A stretch of 64,000 nucleotides of DNA. Source: Desulfovibrio sp. JC010. Lineage in GTDB: Bacteria; Desulfobacterota; Desulfovibrionia; Desulfovibrionales; Desulfovibrionaceae. Every line of letters starts with the position of its first letter. The first letter of the stretch is position 1. Positions 62,019-64,000 of the stretch are shown here, in pieces. The stretch spans positions 248,001 through 312,000 of the forward strand of contig NZ_VOIQ01000001.1 of NCBI RefSeq assembly GCF_010470675.1, given 5' to 3'. The notes under the pieces were generated by a model, which did not search any database, was not told where the DNA came from, and worked only from the letters and a program-made list of their open reading frames with translations. A program made the position numbers and the translations under genes.

Positions 62019-64000
62019 ATGACTGAACAAACTGTTATCACCCGCGAATCAGCTAAAATGGCTCTGGAAGAACATAACCGCTTTCAGGAAACCGTCAGTT
62101 CCAAAAAATATCAGATCCGCGATCCCAAAGGGCGGTTGCAGGAGCATTCATTTACCGACGTCAAACACAGACTCTGCCGGGAATTTCTAAAGCAGTCCCA
62201 ATTCGATAAGAACGAAAATGAACAGGTCTGCGAGCTGCTTCAGTCCGGTCGTTTCATCCCCGCAGGCTCCATACTTTCCGGGCTGGGAAATGATTATGCA
62301 AAATGCTCGCTCAGCAACTGCTATCTGGCCAAGATTGAATCCGATTCCCTTGAAGGCATCTTCGAAGCCCAGAAAAAACTGGCCCGCACATACTCCTACC
62401 GGGGCGGCAGCGGCATCGACATCACCATCCTGCGTCCTTCCGGGGACCCGGTGAACAATGCTGCGGTGACCTCCTCCGGGGCAGTAAGCTTCATGCCCCT
62501 TTTCAGCGAACTGACCAACACCATCGGCCAGAACGGACGACGCGGCGCACTGATGATTTCTCTGGACATCCGCCACCCGGAAACCCGCCGTTTCATCTGG
62601 TGCAAGAGCAAGCCCGAAGAAATTTTCGGCGTGGATTCCCTGACCGGAAAGGTTCAGGATGTATTCGGTGCCAACATCAGCCTTAAAGTCACTGATGAAT
62701 TCATGCAGGCAGTGGAAGAAGACAGGGACTGGACCTTCACTTTCCCCGACAGATTCAAAATCAGCGGTAAAATCTGTGATGAATCCACCCTGCAACTGCT
62801 GCCGGAAATATACGAAGCACTGAATCCGCAGGTAAATGACCGGATCGAAGCCGAGATTCTCTATAAAGTCACCGCCGTTGATCCGAAAAAGCACCAGATC
62901 AAGGTTCAGCCCGACCTTCCGGTTCATGACGGCAGTGAAACTCCTGCCGAAGGAATTCTGACCTTCTCCGTCTCCAGACGCCGCAACGAAACTTCCGACA
63001 TCTTTGATCCGGTGAAGTCCGTATACAACACCCTCTGGGACGGCGACTACAGCCGCTGGCAGGAGCTTAAACTTCCCTTCAGAAAATATGACACCGTCAA
63101 AGCCCGCGACCTACTGGAAGAGATCAGTGAATCCGCATGGAAATCAGGCGATCCGGGTATTCTTTATCAGGACACCACCCAGCGCAATACCCCCGGCACA
63201 TTCATTGATCCACTGCGGTTAAAACCCATGTCCACCAACCCCTGTGGGGAACAGGCTCTCGGCTACTGGAGCAACTGCCTGCTGGGTGCCATGGTTCTCT
63301 ACCGCTACGTGGTCAATCCCTTCACCAAAGAAGCGCGTTTCGACAGCGATCTTTTCCACCATGACCTGACCCGGACCATGGCCTTCATGGACACCATGTC
63401 CGACCTGAACCAGAACAAGCACCCCCTGCAGAAGCACCGCGACGCCGACAAATACGGCAAACGCATCGGTATCGAATTCACCGGACTGGGTGATATGCTG
63501 GCCATGCTTGGCATGCGCTACGGCAGCGATGAGTCCATTGCTTTCATCAAAGAAATCATGCGCGACAAGGCCGTCACCGAAATCTCGGTCAGCGCGGATA
63601 TTGCCGAGCGTTTCGGTGAAGTTGAAGCTTTGAAGGATAAGGATGCCCGCAAGCGTTTTCTGGACTGCCCGTACATCACCAATCTCGGACTGCCCAAAAA
63701 GCTGCAGCAGAAAATCCTGAAAACCGGACTGCGCCATACCGCCTTCAATACTGTCGGTCCCTCCGGTTCCATTTCCATAATGTCCGATAACTGCACTTCG
63801 GGCATCGAACCTGTTTTCATGTTCAGCTATGCCCGTGAAACAAGGCTCGAAGCAGGCAAGGTCTTCGAATTCATCCACATGCCTCCGCTGAAATGGATGC
63901 TTGAAACCAATCAGGAGCATCTCTTCGGCAAATACACCGCCCAGCAGCTCAAGGAAAAACTGAATTACGTACAGGCTGATGAACTGGACTACATGGACCG
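62019..64000 (+). CDS. nrdJ: Adenosylcobalamin-dependent ribonucleotide reductase (class II), partial
   Basis: The first 660 residues of a class II ribonucleotide reductase; the 3' end lies beyond the window. The barrel shows SLSNCYLAKIESDSLEGI (first redox Cys), SYRGGSGIDIT, the active-site NPCGEQ, and GPSGSISIMSDNCTSGIEP near the end. It makes deoxynucleotides with adenosylcobalamin as radical source, usable with or without oxygen. The start at 62019 has AAAGGA ahead. An upstream cobalamin riboswitch matches the cofactor. No frameshift is visible. Confidence 0.95.
   Translation, partial: MTEQTVITRESAKMALEEHNRFQETVSSKKYQIRDPKGRLQEHSFTDVKHRLCREFLKQSQFDKNENEQVCELLQSGRFIPAGSILSGLGNDYAKCSLSNCYLAKIESDSLEGIFEAQKKLARTYSYRGGSGIDITILRPSGDPVNNAAVTSSGAVSFMPLFSELTNTIGQNGRRGALMISLDIRHPETRRFIWCKSKPEEIFGVDSLTGKVQDVFGANISLKVTDEFMQAVEEDRDWTFTFPDRFKISGKICDESTLQLLPEIYEALNPQVNDRIEAEILYKVTAVDPKKHQIKVQPDLPVHDGSETPAEGILTFSVSRRRNETSDIFDPVKSVYNTLWDGDYSRWQELKLPFRKYDTVKARDLLEEISESAWKSGDPGILYQDTTQRNTPGTFIDPLRLKPMSTNPCGEQALGYWSNCLLGAMVLYRYVVNPFTKEARFDSDLFHHDLTRTMAFMDTMSDLNQNKHPLQKHRDADKYGKRIGIEFTGLGDMLAMLGMRYGSDESIAFIKEIMRDKAVTEISVSADIAERFGEVEALKDKDARKRFLDCPYITNLGLPKKLQQKILKTGLRHTAFNTVGPSGSISIMSDNCTSGIEPVFMFSYARETRLEAGKVFEFIHMPPLKWMLETNQEHLFGKYTAQQLKEKLNYVQADELDYMD

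Noticed and set aside
62187-63920. Long minus-strand frames opposite nrdJ
   Set aside because: They are shadows of the nrdJ coding frame.

Overview
The window looks like a chromosome segment of a marine sulfate-reducing bacterium of the Desulfovibrio/Maridesulfovibrio type. The evidence is a small assimilatory-type siroheme sulfite reductase, an octaheme c-type cytochrome of the tetrathionate-reductase family with its own quinone-linked partners, class II B12-dependent ribonucleotide reductase under a cobalamin riboswitch, several molybdenum genes, many chemotaxis and signalling proteins, and three genes that need UGA to be read as selenocysteine. The species name is an inference; no rRNA is present. 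Coding density is high and no insertion sequence, prophage or CRISPR array was seen.

Layout. 0-8 kb: partial iron-dependent alcohol dehydrogenase facing an HxlR redox-type regulator; sulfite reductase; a DUF3302-HlyD-outer membrane factor efflux operon; two tandem periplasmic binding proteins; a methyltransferase; a protein with an FDDTD motif. 8-14.5 kb: PadR regulator, a molybdenum-storage-protein homologue with a MOT1-type molybdate transporter, a selenocysteine peroxiredoxin, methylglyoxal synthase, and a selenocysteine ArsC/Spx-like protein. 14.5-22.5 kb: chemoreceptor, flavodoxin-like reductase, response regulator-adenylate cyclase-CBS protein, a permease with its TIGR03943-type partner, and an EAL/HDOD protein. 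22.6-26 kb: a Cys-rich exported protein and an ankyrin/FGE lipoprotein lie between two 46-nt imperfect direct repeats beside tRNA-Ala. 26-35 kb: DppBC-like permeases, recN, a SAM-I-like riboswitch with terminator, an EF-hand protein, nitroreductase, metallo-hydrolase, a very small new-looking CU selenoprotein, flavodoxin-like protein, receiver protein and ComF. 35-41 kb: a 1028-residue radical SAM-methyltransferase fusion, then rplU-rpmA-obgE-proB. 41-47 kb: unknown cytoplasmic protein, K+ channel, MFS carrier, PilZ protein, cation/proton antiporter, acetate carrier. 47-53 kb: argB and a molybdenum cofactor block (mobB, two moeA-type genes). 53-58 kb: a GNAT toxin-antitoxin pair and the octaheme cytochrome operon, divergent from a PAS-sigma54 activator. 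60-64 kb: citrate synthase, tRNA-Leu, cobalamin riboswitch and the start of nrdJ.

Main points for a second look. (1) Three in-frame UGA codons (Sec83 in a peroxiredoxin, Sec9 in an ArsC-like protein, Sec14 in a 79-residue protein of unknown function) are each followed at 17-20 nt by a perfect short hairpin whose loop contains GG, as in bacterial SECIS elements. Automatic annotation would split or miss all three genes. (2) A dispersed intergenic element has constant flanks and a hairpin whose two arms change together between copies. (3) A SAM-I-like riboswitch and terminator stand before a small gene of unknown function. (4) The island between direct repeats carries a probably envelope-associated pair of unknown function. 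(5) Molybdenum import, storage and cofactor genes occur in two blocks. All functional statements rest on reading the translated sequence and on known family features; no database search was run.
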